The notes: generated by a model from the letters alone, not told the origin. DNA of 64,000 nucleotides from Microbacterium testaceum (GCF_006539145.1 NZ_BJML01000001.1:186001-250000), one strand, 5' to 3'. Counted from the first letter of the stretch, positions 46,084 to 54,630 are shown. Program-made: numbers and translations.

Positions 46084-46877
46084 CTGTCGCGTTGCGGCGC
46101 GCGGGCGGTGACGAACCGCGCCGCCAGCGCCTCGGACGCCCGGGCGAGAAGTGCCACGTCGGCACCGACCGCGACGAAGTCCGCTCCCGCGTCGAGATAG
46201 GAGTCGGCCACCGCGGGGTCGAAAGCGTTCACACCCACCGGGATGCCGGCATCCCGAACCGCGGAGAACACGCGGTGGACCGCGGCCACCACGTCGGGAT
46301 GCGTCTGCCGACCCAGCAAGCCCATCGACGCCGAGAGGTCGCTGGGCCCGACGAAGACGGCATCCACCCCCTCGACTGCGGCGATGTCGGCGGCGGCGTC
46401 GACGCCGGCGGCGGTCTCGATCTGCACGGTGAGCGAGACCTGGTCGGCGGCTTCGGCGAGGTAGCCGTCGACGCGGTTCCAGCGGGCGCTGCGGGCCAGG
46501 GCGCTGCCCACCCCCCGGATGCCGTCGGGCGGGTAGCGGGTGGCGGCGACCGCGGCGCGGGCTTCGGCGGCGGACGACACCATCGGCACGATGAGGTTCT
46601 GCGCCCCCACGTCGAGCACGCGCTTGATCGTGACCGGGTCGTTCGACGGCACGCGTACGACCGGGGTGACCGGGTAGGCCGCCGCCACCTGCAGTTGCCC
46701 GAGGACCTGCTCGATCGAGGTCGCGGAGTGCTCCATGTCGATCAGCAACCAGTCGAGGCCCGAGCCCGCGGCGATCTCCGCGACGACGGGATTCCCCGTG
46801 CACAGCCACATCCCGGCCAGGGCACGATCGGATGCCGCGAGGGCGGCGCGGAAGGTCGGGGTCAGACGAAGCGGCAC
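46077..46877 (-). CDS. hpaI: 4-hydroxy-2-oxoheptane-1,7-dioate aldolase (HpcH/HpaI family)
   Basis: A 266-residue class II aldolase that cleaves 4-hydroxy-2-oxoheptanedioate to pyruvate and succinic semialdehyde. MWLCTGNPVVAEIAAGSGLDWLLIDMEHSATS is split here around residues 23-52; further landmarks are NLIVPMVSSAAEARAAVAATRYPPDGIRGVG (about 114-144), QIETAAGVDAA with the metal-binding Glu and VFVGPSDLSASMGL with the metal-binding Asp. It is the last gene of the minus-strand hpa group and overlaps hpaH by 16 bases and the LuxR gene end by 7. Confidence 0.94.
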   Translation of the reverse strand: MPLRLTPTFRAALAASDRALAGMWLCTGNPVVAEIAAGSGLDWLLIDMEHSATSIEQVLGQLQVAAAYPVTPVVRVPSNDPVTIKRVLDVGAQNLIVPMVSSAAEARAAVAATRYPPDGIRGVGSALARSARWNRVDGYLAEAADQVSLTVQIETAAGVDAAADIAAVEGVDAVFVGPSDLSASMGLLGRQTHPDVVAAVHRVFSAVRDAGIPVGVNAFDPAVADSYLDAGADFVAVGADVALLARASEALAARFVTARAPQRDSY

Positions 46878-47647
46878 GAGATCGTTCCCATCGGTCCGTA
46901 GTCGCAGAGGACGTCATCGCCCCGCGACACCCACATCGGGCGCGTGAACGATCCTGCCAGGATGATCTCGCCCGCCTCCAGGCGCGCGCCGTGCTGGTGG
47001 AATTTGTTCGCGAGCCACGCGACCCCGGTGGCCGGGTGGCCGAGGACGCCCGCGGCGACGCCGGTCTCTTCGATCTCGCCGTTACGGCTCAGCAGGCCGG
47101 GAACCCAGCGCAGGTCGATCTCGTCGGGACGCTTGTGCACGTCGCCGAGCACCATGGCGCCGTAGGCGGCGTTGTCGCTGATCGTGTCGACGATCGTGCG
47201 ACCCTCGAGTTCGATGTGCGAGTTCAGGACCTCGAGCGCGGGGACGGCGTAGTCGATCGCGGCGAGGGCGTCGTCGAGCGTGCACTCGGGGCCTTCGAGC
47301 GGCGTCTTGAGCACGAAGGCGAGCTCGACCTCGATGCGGACGTTCGAGAAGTGGTCCACCGGGATCTCGGCCCCCGAGCGGTAGACGGTGTCGTCGAACA
47401 TCACGCCGTAGTCGGGCTCCGTGATCCCTGTCGCCTGCTGCATCGCCTTCGACGTGAGGCCGATCTTGCGCCCGACGAGCGTGCGGCCGCCGGCGAGCTG
47501 CGTATCGCGCCAGCGGCCCTGGATCCGGTACGAGTCGTCGACCGTGGCATCCGGGAATCTCGCCGTGATGCGCGGGATGACGGAGTGGGCGCTGTCGGCC
47601 TCGGCGAGTTCGGCCGCGATCGCGTCGATCTGTGCGTCGGTGAGCAT
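46862..47647 (-). CDS. hpaH: 2-oxo-hept-4-ene-1,7-dioate hydratase
   Basis: A 261-residue enzyme of the FAH-like hydratase group (HpaH/MhpD), which adds water to 2-oxohept-4-enedioate to give the substrate of HpaI. Features: RWRDTQLAGGRTLVGRKIGLTSKAMQQATGI (about 46-76), DYGVMFDDTVY, VEVELAFVLK-type strand with metal-binding Glu pair (RIEVELAFVL), and GVLGHPATGVAWLANKFHQHG near the C terminus. The ATG has AAGGAG upstream. The gene overlaps hpaI and is separated from hpaD by a palindromic element. Confidence 0.93.
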   Translation of the reverse strand: MLTDAQIDAIAAELAEADSAHSVIPRITARFPDATVDDSYRIQGRWRDTQLAGGRTLVGRKIGLTSKAMQQATGITEPDYGVMFDDTVYRSGAEIPVDHFSNVRIEVELAFVLKTPLEGPECTLDDALAAIDYAVPALEVLNSHIELEGRTIVDTISDNAAYGAMVLGDVHKRPDEIDLRWVPGLLSRNGEIEETGVAAGVLGHPATGVAWLANKFHQHGARLEAGEIILAGSFTRPMWVSRGDDVLCDYGPMGTISCRFV

Positions 47648-47677
47648 GTGTTCTCCTTGGTCGGTCTCCGGAACCTC

Positions 47678-47747
47678 GTCCCACTTTTCGCGAAGCGTGT
47701 CCCACTTCTGGTCGGCTGGGGGGCGCTCAGGCAGCCATAAGTGGGAC
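47678..47747. repeat. palindromic element, GTCCCACTT family
   Basis: GTCCCACTT at 47678 and 47699 (21 apart) and the reversed AAGTGGGAC at 47739, with a degraded fourth site near 47718. The layout is like the 19-bp-pitch elements, but the step is 21. It lies in the gap between hpaH and hpaD. Only one copy was found. Confidence 0.6.
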
Positions 47748-47769
47748 ATCGTCGGGGGAGCGGGCGCGG

Positions 47770-48927
47770 TCAGAGCTGGTTGCCGAGCTTGAACTCGGCG
47801 GAGGGGGCGGATGCCGGCTCCTCCGGAGCACGGGTGTAGCTGAAGCCGTCGGCTCCGATCGTGACGGCCATCTCGCTCGAGTCCTCGCGAGCGCGGACCG
47901 GCTGCGGGTTCCCGTCGAGGTCGAGCACGAGCGAGCCCTCGGTGTACCAGCTGGGGACCACGGGGTTGCCCCACCAGTCGCGGCGCTGGTTGTCGTGGAC
48001 GTCCCAGGTGATGACGGGGTTGTCGGGGTCGCCGGTGTAGTAGTCCTGCGTGTAGATCTCGACGCGGTGGCCGTCGGGGTCGCGCAGGTACAGGTAGAAC
48101 GCGTTCGAGACGCCGTGGCGGCCGGGGCCGCGCTCGATGGCGTCGGATCGGCGGAGGGCGCCGAGTTTGTCGCAGATGGCGAGGATGTTGTGCTTCTCGT
48201 GCGTGGCGAAGCACACGTGGTGCATGCGGGGGCCGTCGCCGCCGGTCATCGCGGTGTCGTGCACGGTGGGCTTGCGGCGCATCCACGCGGCGTAGACGGT
48301 GCCCTCTTCGTCCTGGATGTCCTCGGTCACGCGGAACCCGAGCGACTGCATGAAATTCACCGCGCGGGGGACATCGGGCGTGATCTGGTTGAAGTGGTCG
48401 AGGCGAACGAGCTCACCGGGGGAGTGCAGGTCGTAGCGCCACGAGAGGCGCTCCTGGTGCTCGGTGTCGAAGAAGAACTCGTACGGGAAACCGAGCGGGT
48501 CGACCACGCGGACGGAGTCGCCGATGCCTTTCGTGAAGCCGTTCGGCTCGCGGCGGACGAGGCAGCCGAGCTCCTCGTAGAAGGCGACAGCCCTGTCGAG
48601 GTCTTCCGCCGAGCGCACCCGGTACGAGAAGGCGGCCACGGCGGCGATCTCGCCCCGGCGGAGCACCAGGTTGTGGTGGATGAACTCCTCGGTGGAGCGC
48701 AGATAGATCGCCTCGTCGTCCTCTTCGGTGACGTGCAGTCCCAGGATGTCGACGTAGAAGACCCGGGATGCCGCGAGGTCGGTGACCACCAGCTCCATGT
48801 ACGCGCAGCGCAGGATGTCGGGCGCGGGGGCCTTCGGGGTGGGGATCGGGTCGTCGGAGACGATCGGGGCCTCCTGGGTCACCCAGAACCCGGATGAGGT
48901 CTTCTCTTCTTCGGTGTGCTTCGTCAT
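47770..48927 (-). CDS. hpaD: 3,4-dihydroxyphenylacetate 2,3-dioxygenase
   Basis: A 385-residue extradiol ring-cleaving enzyme of the vicinal oxygen chelate type, close to the Brevibacterium fuscum enzyme. It opens homoprotocatechuate to 5-carboxymethyl-2-hydroxymuconate semialdehyde. Metal ligands are His178, His237 and Glu290, each exactly 23 residues later than His155, His214 and Glu267 of the Brevibacterium protein, reflecting a longer N terminus. The segment RGPGRHGVSNAFYLYLRDPDGHRVEIYTQDYYTGDPDN (residues 277-314) is typical. Fe(II) or Mn(II) is the expected metal. Confidence 0.95.
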   Translation of the reverse strand: MTKHTEEEKTSSGFWVTQEAPIVSDDPIPTPKAPAPDILRCAYMELVVTDLAASRVFYVDILGLHVTEEDDEAIYLRSTEEFIHHNLVLRRGEIAAVAAFSYRVRSAEDLDRAVAFYEELGCLVRREPNGFTKGIGDSVRVVDPLGFPYEFFFDTEHQERLSWRYDLHSPGELVRLDHFNQITPDVPRAVNFMQSLGFRVTEDIQDEEGTVYAAWMRRKPTVHDTAMTGGDGPRMHHVCFATHEKHNILAICDKLGALRRSDAIERGPGRHGVSNAFYLYLRDPDGHRVEIYTQDYYTGDPDNPVITWDVHDNQRRDWWGNPVVPSWYTEGSLVLDLDGNPQPVRAREDSSEMAVTIGADGFSYTRAPEEPASAPSAEFKLGNQL

Positions 48928-48973
48928 TGTTCGCGTCCTTGCGTGGTTGTCGTCGGGGGTCGGAGTTGGCGGT

Positions 48974-49041
48974 CGAGATCACGTGACGACGACGAGCCCA
49001 CCCGTCAAGGGCGGTGATGTCGTCCAGGTCACGTGATCTGG
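48974..49041. repeat. 19-bp-pitch palindromic element, CGAGATCAC family, copy 2
   Basis: Forward CGAGATCAC (48974) and CGAGCCCAC (48993), reversed GTGATGTCG (49014) and GTGATCTGG (49033), with offsets 0/19/40/59, the same as at 9632. It lies in the 161-base gap between hpaD and hpaE. Confidence 0.75.
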
Positions 49042-49088
49042 TCGGCAGCGCGGCGAGGCGATCCGCCGAGCTGCCGCGCGGACCGGGC

Positions 49089-50591
49089 TCAGTGCCCCGG
49101 GGCCTTGCCGAACGTCGGGTTGTGGGCCCCGCCGAGCGTGATGTGCACGGCCTGCTGGTCGGTGTAGAAGTCGATCGAGCGGTAGCCGCCCTCGTGACCG
49201 AGACCGGAGGCCTTCACCCCGCCGAAGGGGGTGCGGAGGTCCCGGACGTTGTTGGAGTTGAGCCACACCATGCCCGCCTCGACGTTCTGCGCGAACAGGT
49301 GGGCGCGCTTCAGGTCGTTCGTCCAGACGTAGGCGGCCAGGCCGTACCTCGTGTCGTTCGCGAGGGCGAGGGCCTCCTCGTCGGTGTCGAAGGGAGTGAT
49401 CGCGACGACGGGGCCGAAGATCTCCTCCTGGAAGATGCGGGCGTCGGGTGCGACGTCGGCGAACACCGTGGGCCGCACGAAGTTGCCCTCCGCGAACCCC
49501 TCGGGGCGGTCGCCGCCGGCGACGAGACGCCCTTCGCTCTTGCCGAGCTCGACGTACGACATGACCTTGTCGTAGTGCTCGGGGTGCACGAGCGCCCCGA
49601 CCTCGGTGGCGGGGTCGTCGGGGTAGCCGACCCTCACGCGATCGGCCTGGGCGGCGTAGCGCTGTACGAAGTCGTCGTACACCGAGCGCTCCACGAGGAT
49701 GCGGCTGCCCGCGGTGCAGCGCTCGCCGTTGAGTGAGAAGACCCCGAAGATGGTCGCGTCGATGGCGGCGTCCAGGTCGGCGTCGGCGAAGACGATCGCG
49801 GGGCTCTTGCCGCCGAGCTCCATCGACAGGCCCTTCAGGAAGGGCGCGGCGTTGGCGAAGATGAGCTGCCCGGTCGAGCTCTCGCCGGTGAACGAGATGA
49901 GCGGCACGTCGGGATGCTTCACGAGCGCGTCGCCGGCGTCTTCGCCGAGGCCGTTGACGAGGTTGAACACGCCCTCGGGCAGGCCCGCCTCTTCGAAGAT
50001 GCCCGCCCACAGGGATGCCGAGAGCGGGGTGAACTCCGCGGGCTTGAGCACCACGGTGTTGCCGGTGGCGAGCGCCGGACCGAGCTTCCACGACTCGAGC
50101 ATGAACGGGGTGTTCCACGGCGTGATGAGCCCGGCGACACCGATCGGCTTGCGGTTGACGTAATTGAGCTGGCGTCCGGGAACCTTGAAGGCGTCGTCGG
50201 TCTGGGCCACGATCAGGTCGGCGAAGAACCGGAAGTTCTCGGCGGCGCGGCGGGCCTGACCGAGGGCCTGCGTGATGGGCAGGCCCGAGTCGAACGACTC
50301 GAGCTCCGCGAGGCGCTCGTCGCGAGACTCGACGAGGTCGGCGATGCGGTGCAGCACGCGCGAGCGTTCGCGGGGGAGCATGCGCGGCCACGGGCCGTCG
50401 GTGAAGGCCGTGCGGGCGGCCTCGACGGCGAGGTCGATGTCGGCCTTCTTGCCGGCGGCGGCCGTGACATAGGTCTGGTTCGTCACCGGGTCGAGCACGT
50501 CGAACGTGTCGCCGTCGACCGAGTCGACGAAACGGCCGCCGATGTAGTGCTGGATGCGCTCGGGCAGCTCGGCGGGGATACGGCGGGTCAT
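49089..50591 (-). CDS. hpaE: 5-carboxymethyl-2-hydroxymuconate semialdehyde dehydrogenase
   Basis: A 500-residue NAD-dependent aldehyde dehydrogenase that oxidises the ring-cleavage product of HpaD. ALDH landmarks are GLITPWNTPFMLESWKLGPALATGNTVVLKPAE (about 147-179), the catalytic Glu in SMELGGKSP and the catalytic Cys in NGERCTAGSR, then QEEIFGPVVAITPF and SGLGHEGGYRSIDFYTD. Assignment to HpaE rests on its place between hpaD and the rest of the hpa group and on good overall fit. AAGGAG precedes ATG 50591. Confidence 0.93.
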   Translation of the reverse strand: MTRRIPAELPERIQHYIGGRFVDSVDGDTFDVLDPVTNQTYVTAAAGKKADIDLAVEAARTAFTDGPWPRMLPRERSRVLHRIADLVESRDERLAELESFDSGLPITQALGQARRAAENFRFFADLIVAQTDDAFKVPGRQLNYVNRKPIGVAGLITPWNTPFMLESWKLGPALATGNTVVLKPAEFTPLSASLWAGIFEEAGLPEGVFNLVNGLGEDAGDALVKHPDVPLISFTGESSTGQLIFANAAPFLKGLSMELGGKSPAIVFADADLDAAIDATIFGVFSLNGERCTAGSRILVERSVYDDFVQRYAAQADRVRVGYPDDPATEVGALVHPEHYDKVMSYVELGKSEGRLVAGGDRPEGFAEGNFVRPTVFADVAPDARIFQEEIFGPVVAITPFDTDEEALALANDTRYGLAAYVWTNDLKRAHLFAQNVEAGMVWLNSNNVRDLRTPFGGVKASGLGHEGGYRSIDFYTDQQAVHITLGGAHNPTFGKAPGH

Positions 50592-50614
50592 GGATGCTCC
50601 TTCGTCGGAGGGGG

Positions 50615-50633
50615 CGGATGCCGATGGCATCCG
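50615..50633 (-). terminator. small hairpin after the GntR gene
   Basis: An 8-bp perfect stem CGGATGCC/GGCATCCG with a 3-base loop, between the GntR stop and the hpaE start. It may reduce read-through from the hpaG-gntR unit into hpaE rather than stop it. Confidence 0.5.
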
Positions 50634-50636
50634 GGA

Positions 50637-51341
50637 TCAGAAAGCGGGCAGGCCGAGCACCTGGTCGGGGTGCTCGTGGATCATGTAGGCATCGAGAGTG
50701 GCCGAGCGGTGACGCCGAGAGACCTTCTCGATCTCGGCGAGCGGGGCGCCGTTCTCGATCAGCACGAGGATGTTCTCGTGCTCGCGGACCGACTCGGCGG
50801 CGCGGCCGGGGACGAAGCTGAAGGTGGAGTCGCGCAGGTGCCCGAGGCGCGCCCACTCGGCCTGCACGAGCTCGAGCATGCGGGGGTTGGCGCACTTCTC
50901 GAACAGGATCGCGTGGAACTCCTGGTTGAGCGCGGTGAAGGCGCGGGGGTCGAAGTGCTCGAGCGTCTCGACCATGAGCTCGTTGACCTGGCGCGCGCGA
51001 CGTACGTCGTCGGTCGTCAGAGCTCGGGCCGACAGCGCGGTCGCCGCTCCCTCGAGCAGGCTCAGCGCCTGCATGCTGAAGCGGTAGGCGGTGTCGTCGA
51101 CCATCGAGACGCGGGCGCCGACGTTCCGCTCGAACATGACCAACCCCTCGGCCTCGAGCTGGCGGATCGCCTCGCGCACCGGCACGACGCTCATGTCGAG
51201 TTCCCCGGCGATCGAGCCGAGCACGAGCCGGTAGCCGGGCGTGAACTCCTGCGACGCGATGCGGTTCTTGATCCAGTGGTACGCCTGCTGCGACTTGCTC
51301 TGGCTCGACGCGTGCGCGGTGGGCGGGGTCGCGGCATCCAT
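50637..51341 (-). CDS. GntR family transcriptional regulator, FCD subfamily
   Basis: A 234-residue regulator. Winged helix at residues 18-85 (QAYHWIKNRIASQEFTPGYRL, LAGELDMSVVPVREAIRQLEAEGLV pattern) and an FCD effector domain of helices with the metal-binding Asp/His set (FDPRAFTALNQEFHAILFEKC, HENILVLIENG, RRHRSATLDAYM). It lies within the hpa gene group and overlaps hpaG, so a pathway intermediate is the likely effector. A palindromic candidate operator ATCGTATATGAT stands at 52908 in front of hpaG and the transporter. Confidence 0.9.
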   Translation of the reverse strand: MDAATPPTAHASSQSKSQQAYHWIKNRIASQEFTPGYRLVLGSIAGELDMSVVPVREAIRQLEAEGLVMFERNVGARVSMVDDTAYRFSMQALSLLEGAATALSARALTTDDVRRARQVNELMVETLEHFDPRAFTALNQEFHAILFEKCANPRMLELVQAEWARLGHLRDSTFSFVPGRAAESVREHENILVLIENGAPLAEIEKVSRRHRSATLDAYMIHEHPDQVLGLPAF

Positions 51342-52882
51342 CAGGCGTTCCTCTCGCCGTCGAAGCGGGCGCGCCACGCGGCGTTCATCGGGAAGAGTCC
51401 CTCGAGGGGACGACCGGATGCCACCTGACGGGCGATCCACGCATCCTCCTGCTCCTGTGCGAGGGCGGCGTCGGCCACCTCGTCGGCCAGGGCGGGCGGG
51501 ATGACGATCACCCCGTCGCCGTCGCCGACGAGGATGTCGCCGGGCTCGACGGTGGTGCCGCCGCAACCCACCGCGACATCGGTCTCCCACGGCACGTGAC
51601 GGCGGCCGAGGACGGCCGGGTGCGGGCCGGCGGTGAAGACGGGGATGCCGACCGCGGCCACGGCTTCGGCGTCGCGCACGCCCCCGTCGGTGACGATCGC
51701 GGCGGCCTTGCGGGCATGAGCGCGGATCGCGAGGATGTCGCCGAGCGTGCCCGAACCGGTCTCGCCACGGGCCTCGATGACGATCACCTCGCCCTCCTCG
51801 ACGGCGTCGAAGGCGCGTTTCTGCGCGTTCTGCCCGCCGCCGTGCAGGGCGAAGAGGTCTTCGCGATGGGGGACGAACCGGAGGGTCCGCGCCGTGCCGA
51901 CGAACCGGCTGCCGGGGGTGAGGGGGTGCACGCCGTCGATGGTCACGTCGTTGAGGCCGCGCTTGCGCAGCTGCCCGCTGAGGGCGGCGACGGGGACGCG
52001 CGAGAGCTTGTCGCGCAGTTCGGGCGAGAGCGAGGGGGCTGCGGCGGTCAGGGGAACAGGGGAGTCGGCGGGAACAGGTTCATCCGCGGCGGATCGCCCC
52101 GCGTCGGTGGCGTCCCCTGTTCCCGCGGCAGCGGCGGCCGCGGCCGACCCCCACGCCTCGGTGCGCTGGGTGTCATCGACCGCGGGCAGCGAACCGATCG
52201 CGGGATCGAACGGCCGGTCGCCCTGGGCCACCGTGGTGCGGAGCTTCCCGGTCGACAGGGGGCCGGCATCCACCTGCACCTCGACGACCTGGCCCGGCGT
52301 GACGACCGAGGATCCCGCGGGGGTGCCGGTGAGGATGACGTCGCCGGTCTCGAGGGTGAAGTGCTGGGAGAGGTCGGCGACGATCTGCGCGAGGGGGAAG
52401 ATGAGCCCGGCGGTCGAGTCGTCCTGGACGAGGTCGCCGTCGACCCAGGTGCGCAGGCGCAGGTCCGCCGGATCGACGTCGCGGGCGTCGAGGAGCGCCG
52501 GTCCGAGGGGCGTGTAGCCGTCACCGCCCTTGGTGCGGACGTTCGAGCCCTTGTCGTTGGCGCGCAGGTCGTAGAGACCGAAGTCGTTCGCGGCGGTGAG
52601 GGATGCCACGTGCGACCACGCGGCGTCGGGCGTCACCCATCGGGCGGGCTCGCCGATGACGAGGGCGATCTCGCCCTCGAACGCGAGCAGCTCGGTGCCC
52701 GCGGGACGTTCGATCTCGACGCCCGAGGGGGCGAGGGAGCTCGACGGCTTGAAGAAGTACGAGGGGGCGGCCGGGCGGCGGCCGCGCTGGTCGGCGCGCG
52801 AGGCGTAGGCCAGGTGGACGGCCACGATCTTGCCCGGGCGCTCGCCGAGGACGGCGAACCGGGGGTCGGCGATGTCGTTCAT
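51341..52882 (-). CDS. hpaG: HpaG-type FAH-family isomerase/decarboxylase fused to an RraA-like (HMG aldolase) domain
   Basis: A 513-residue fusion. Residues 1-240 are a fumarylacetoacetate hydrolase-family domain (EGEIALVIGEPA with metal Glu, AANDFGLYDLRANDKGSNVRTKGGDGYTP split around 94-122, GDVILTGTPAGSS), as in HpaG, which decarboxylates and isomerises 5-oxopent-3-ene-1,2,5-tricarboxylate. Residues 295-500 are an RraA/HMG-aldolase domain with the G-x20-R-D pattern ending DGGVRDAEA, typical of oxaloacetate-type decarboxylases. In E. coli HpaG is a duplicated FAH protein instead. The linker (about 248-290) is Ala-rich and contains a palindromic DNA element. The gene overlaps gntR. Confidence 0.88.
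   Translation of the reverse strand: MNDIADPRFAVLGERPGKIVAVHLAYASRADQRGRRPAAPSYFFKPSSSLAPSGVEIERPAGTELLAFEGEIALVIGEPARWVTPDAAWSHVASLTAANDFGLYDLRANDKGSNVRTKGGDGYTPLGPALLDARDVDPADLRLRTWVDGDLVQDDSTAGLIFPLAQIVADLSQHFTLETGDVILTGTPAGSSVVTPGQVVEVQVDAGPLSTGKLRTTVAQGDRPFDPAIGSLPAVDDTQRTEAWGSAAAAAAAGTGDATDAGRSAADEPVPADSPVPLTAAAPSLSPELRDKLSRVPVAALSGQLRKRGLNDVTIDGVHPLTPGSRFVGTARTLRFVPHREDLFALHGGGQNAQKRAFDAVEEGEVIVIEARGETGSGTLGDILAIRAHARKAAAIVTDGGVRDAEAVAAVGIPVFTAGPHPAVLGRRHVPWETDVAVGCGGTTVEPGDILVGDGDGVIVIPPALADEVADAALAQEQEDAWIARQVASGRPLEGLFPMNAAWRARFDGERNA
52052..52124. repeat. inverted repeat inside the hpaG linker region
   Basis: GGGAACAGGGGA at 52052 and its exact complement TCCCCTGTTCCC at 52113, with a second forward GGGAACAGG at 52070 (18 bases on). 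It resembles the intergenic palindromes but is translated, in the Ala/Pro-rich linker between the FAH and RraA domains. Confidence 0.7.
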
Positions 52883-52907
52883 GAAGCTCCCTTGCGTCGT
52901 ATTCGAA

Positions 52908-52919
52908 ATCGTATATGAT
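52908..52919. promoter_or_regulatory. candidate GntR operator between hpaG and the transporter gene
   Basis: ATCGTATATGAT is a near-palindrome of the type bound by FCD-group GntR regulators and the most AT-rich spot of the divergent promoter region. It lies 26 bases from the hpaG start and 84 bases before the transporter gene and could control both. Confidence 0.5.
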
Positions 52920-53002
52920 CCGAGAGGCGGGGGCAAGCACGACCCCGCCGACCTCTCGACAGCGACGTCGCGGTCTCGACGATGACGTCAAAGGAGCCAC
53001 TC

Positions 53003-54394
53003 ATGTCCACCGCACCCTCTCGCCGCTCGGCCGGGTTCACCCCGACCGGCACCATCTCGACCTCGGGCGATCGCCGCCGCGTGGTCTTCGCCACCGTGGT
53101 CGGAACCACCGTCGAGTGGTACGACTTCTTCCTCTACGCCTCGGCTGCGGGGCTGGTCTTCGGCCAGCTCTTCTTCGCACCGGCCGGACCCGGGGTCGCG
53201 CAGATCCTGTCGTTCCTCACCGTGGGGCTCAGCTTCCTGTTCCGTCCCCTCGGCGCCTTCCTCGCCGGCCATCTCGGCGACAAGTACGGCCGCCGGGTCG
53301 TGCTGATGATCACGCTCATCCTCATGGGCGCCTCGACGACCCTGATCGGCGTGCTCCCGACCTTCGACGTCATCGGCGTCGCGGCCCCCGTGCTGCTGAT
53401 CCTGCTGCGTGTGCTGCAGGGCATCTCGGCCGGAGGCGAGTGGGGCGGCGCGGTGCTCATGGCCGTCGAGCACGCCCCCAAGGCCAAGCGGAGCCTCTTC
53501 GGCGCCGCCCCCCAGCTCGGCGTTCCGCTGGGTCTGCTGCTGGCGAGCGGCATGCTCGCCCTCATGGCGGTCGTCGCCCCCGGCGACGCCTTCCTCGTGT
53601 GGGGCTGGCGCGTGCCGTTCCTGCTGTCGTTCGTCCTGATCCTCATCGGCTACTACGTGCGCCGGAAGGTCGAGGAGAGCCCGGTCTTCCTCGAGCTCGC
53701 CGAGCGCAAAGAGAAGACGCGGATGCCGATCGTGCAGCTGTTCCGCAAGCACGCGCTGCTCGTGCTGATCGCCGCCCTCGTGTTCGCCGGCAACAACGCG
53801 GTGGGCTACATGACCACGGGCGGCTACATCCAGCGCTACGCCACCAACCCCGACGGACCCGTGGGTCTGGCCACCGCCGACGTGCTCGGCGCGGTGACCC
53901 TGTCGGCGGTGTCGTGGCTCGTCTTCACCTGGATCGGCGGGTGGATCGGCGACGTCATCGGCCGACGCGCCACCTACCTGATCGGGTGGGCGGCGCTGCT
54001 GGTCGGGGTCTTCGTGCTGTTCCCGCTCGTCAACACCACGAGCATCGGCCTGCTGACCCTGGGTCTCGTGGTGCTGACCGTGGGCCTCGGCCTCACCTAC
54101 GGACCCCAGGCCGCGCTGTACGCCGAGCTGTTCCCGGCATCCATCCGCTTCTCGGGGGTGTCGATCTCGTACGCCCTCGGCGCGATCCTGGGCGGGGCGT
54201 TCGCCCCGACGATCGCCGAGGCGCTGGTCAAGGCGACGGGGTCGACCATGTCGGTGACCTGGTACCTCGCGGGCATGGTCGTGCTCGGCGCCGTCGCGAC
54301 GCTGGTGCTGCGCGATCGCAGCGGGATCCCGCTGGGCCCCGACCACGAGGCCGAGCAGTCGGTCAGCCCGGTGCGCGGGCTGTCGAAGGCCTGA
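53003..54394 (+). CDS. MFS transporter, metabolite:H+ symporter (MHS) family
   Basis: A 463-residue protein with twelve predicted membrane helices. The MHS signature VGTTVEWYDFFLYASAAGLVF (about 37-57), the loop GHLGDKYGRRVVLM between helices 2 and 3, GISAGGEWGGAVLMAVEHAP and YGPQAALYAELFPASIRFSGVSISY are characteristic of shikimate/citrate/aromatic acid symporters. It is divergent from hpaG and shares the operator region, so it probably imports 4-hydroxyphenylacetate, homoprotocatechuate or a similar acid. AAGGAG precedes the start. Confidence 0.92.
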   Translation: MSTAPSRRSAGFTPTGTISTSGDRRRVVFATVVGTTVEWYDFFLYASAAGLVFGQLFFAPAGPGVAQILSFLTVGLSFLFRPLGAFLAGHLGDKYGRRVVLMITLILMGASTTLIGVLPTFDVIGVAAPVLLILLRVLQGISAGGEWGGAVLMAVEHAPKAKRSLFGAAPQLGVPLGLLLASGMLALMAVVAPGDAFLVWGWRVPFLLSFVLILIGYYVRRKVEESPVFLELAERKEKTRMPIVQLFRKHALLVLIAALVFAGNNAVGYMTTGGYIQRYATNPDGPVGLATADVLGAVTLSAVSWLVFTWIGGWIGDVIGRRATYLIGWAALLVGVFVLFPLVNTTSIGLLTLGLVVLTVGLGLTYGPQAALYAELFPASIRFSGVSISYALGAILGGAFAPTIAEALVKATGSTMSVTWYLAGMVVLGAVATLVLRDRSGIPLGPDHEAEQSVSPVRGLSKA

Positions 54395-54466
54395 GCCCGG
54401 CCGTCACGGTCCCGTCGCGCTTCGGTGCGGCGGGGCCGTTCGGCGTGCCGGGGCGTGCCAGGCCCG

Positions 54467-54630
54467 GAGCTCTGTGCGCGCACCGAACTCCTGAGATCCG
54501 GGCCGCCGGGGGTCGGGCGGGCCGTTCTTCAGACGGCACAGCCCGAAACATCCAGGAGCTGGGCACGGCAGGGCGGGTGCCCGAGGAGGGCGCCCCGGCT
54601 CTTTGCGGACGCACGGATTCTCGGGAGTCC
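54467..54630. repeat. imperfect repeats between the transporter and ThDP-enzyme genes
   Basis: Two related stretches of about 35 bases (54467-54501 and 54596-54630) share CTCT-TGCG-GCAC-GA-CTC-GAG in the same order, and a reversed ATCCAGGAGCT piece stands between them at 54549. The layout is degraded and its meaning is unclear; no gene is visible in the 250-base gap. Confidence 0.4.
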
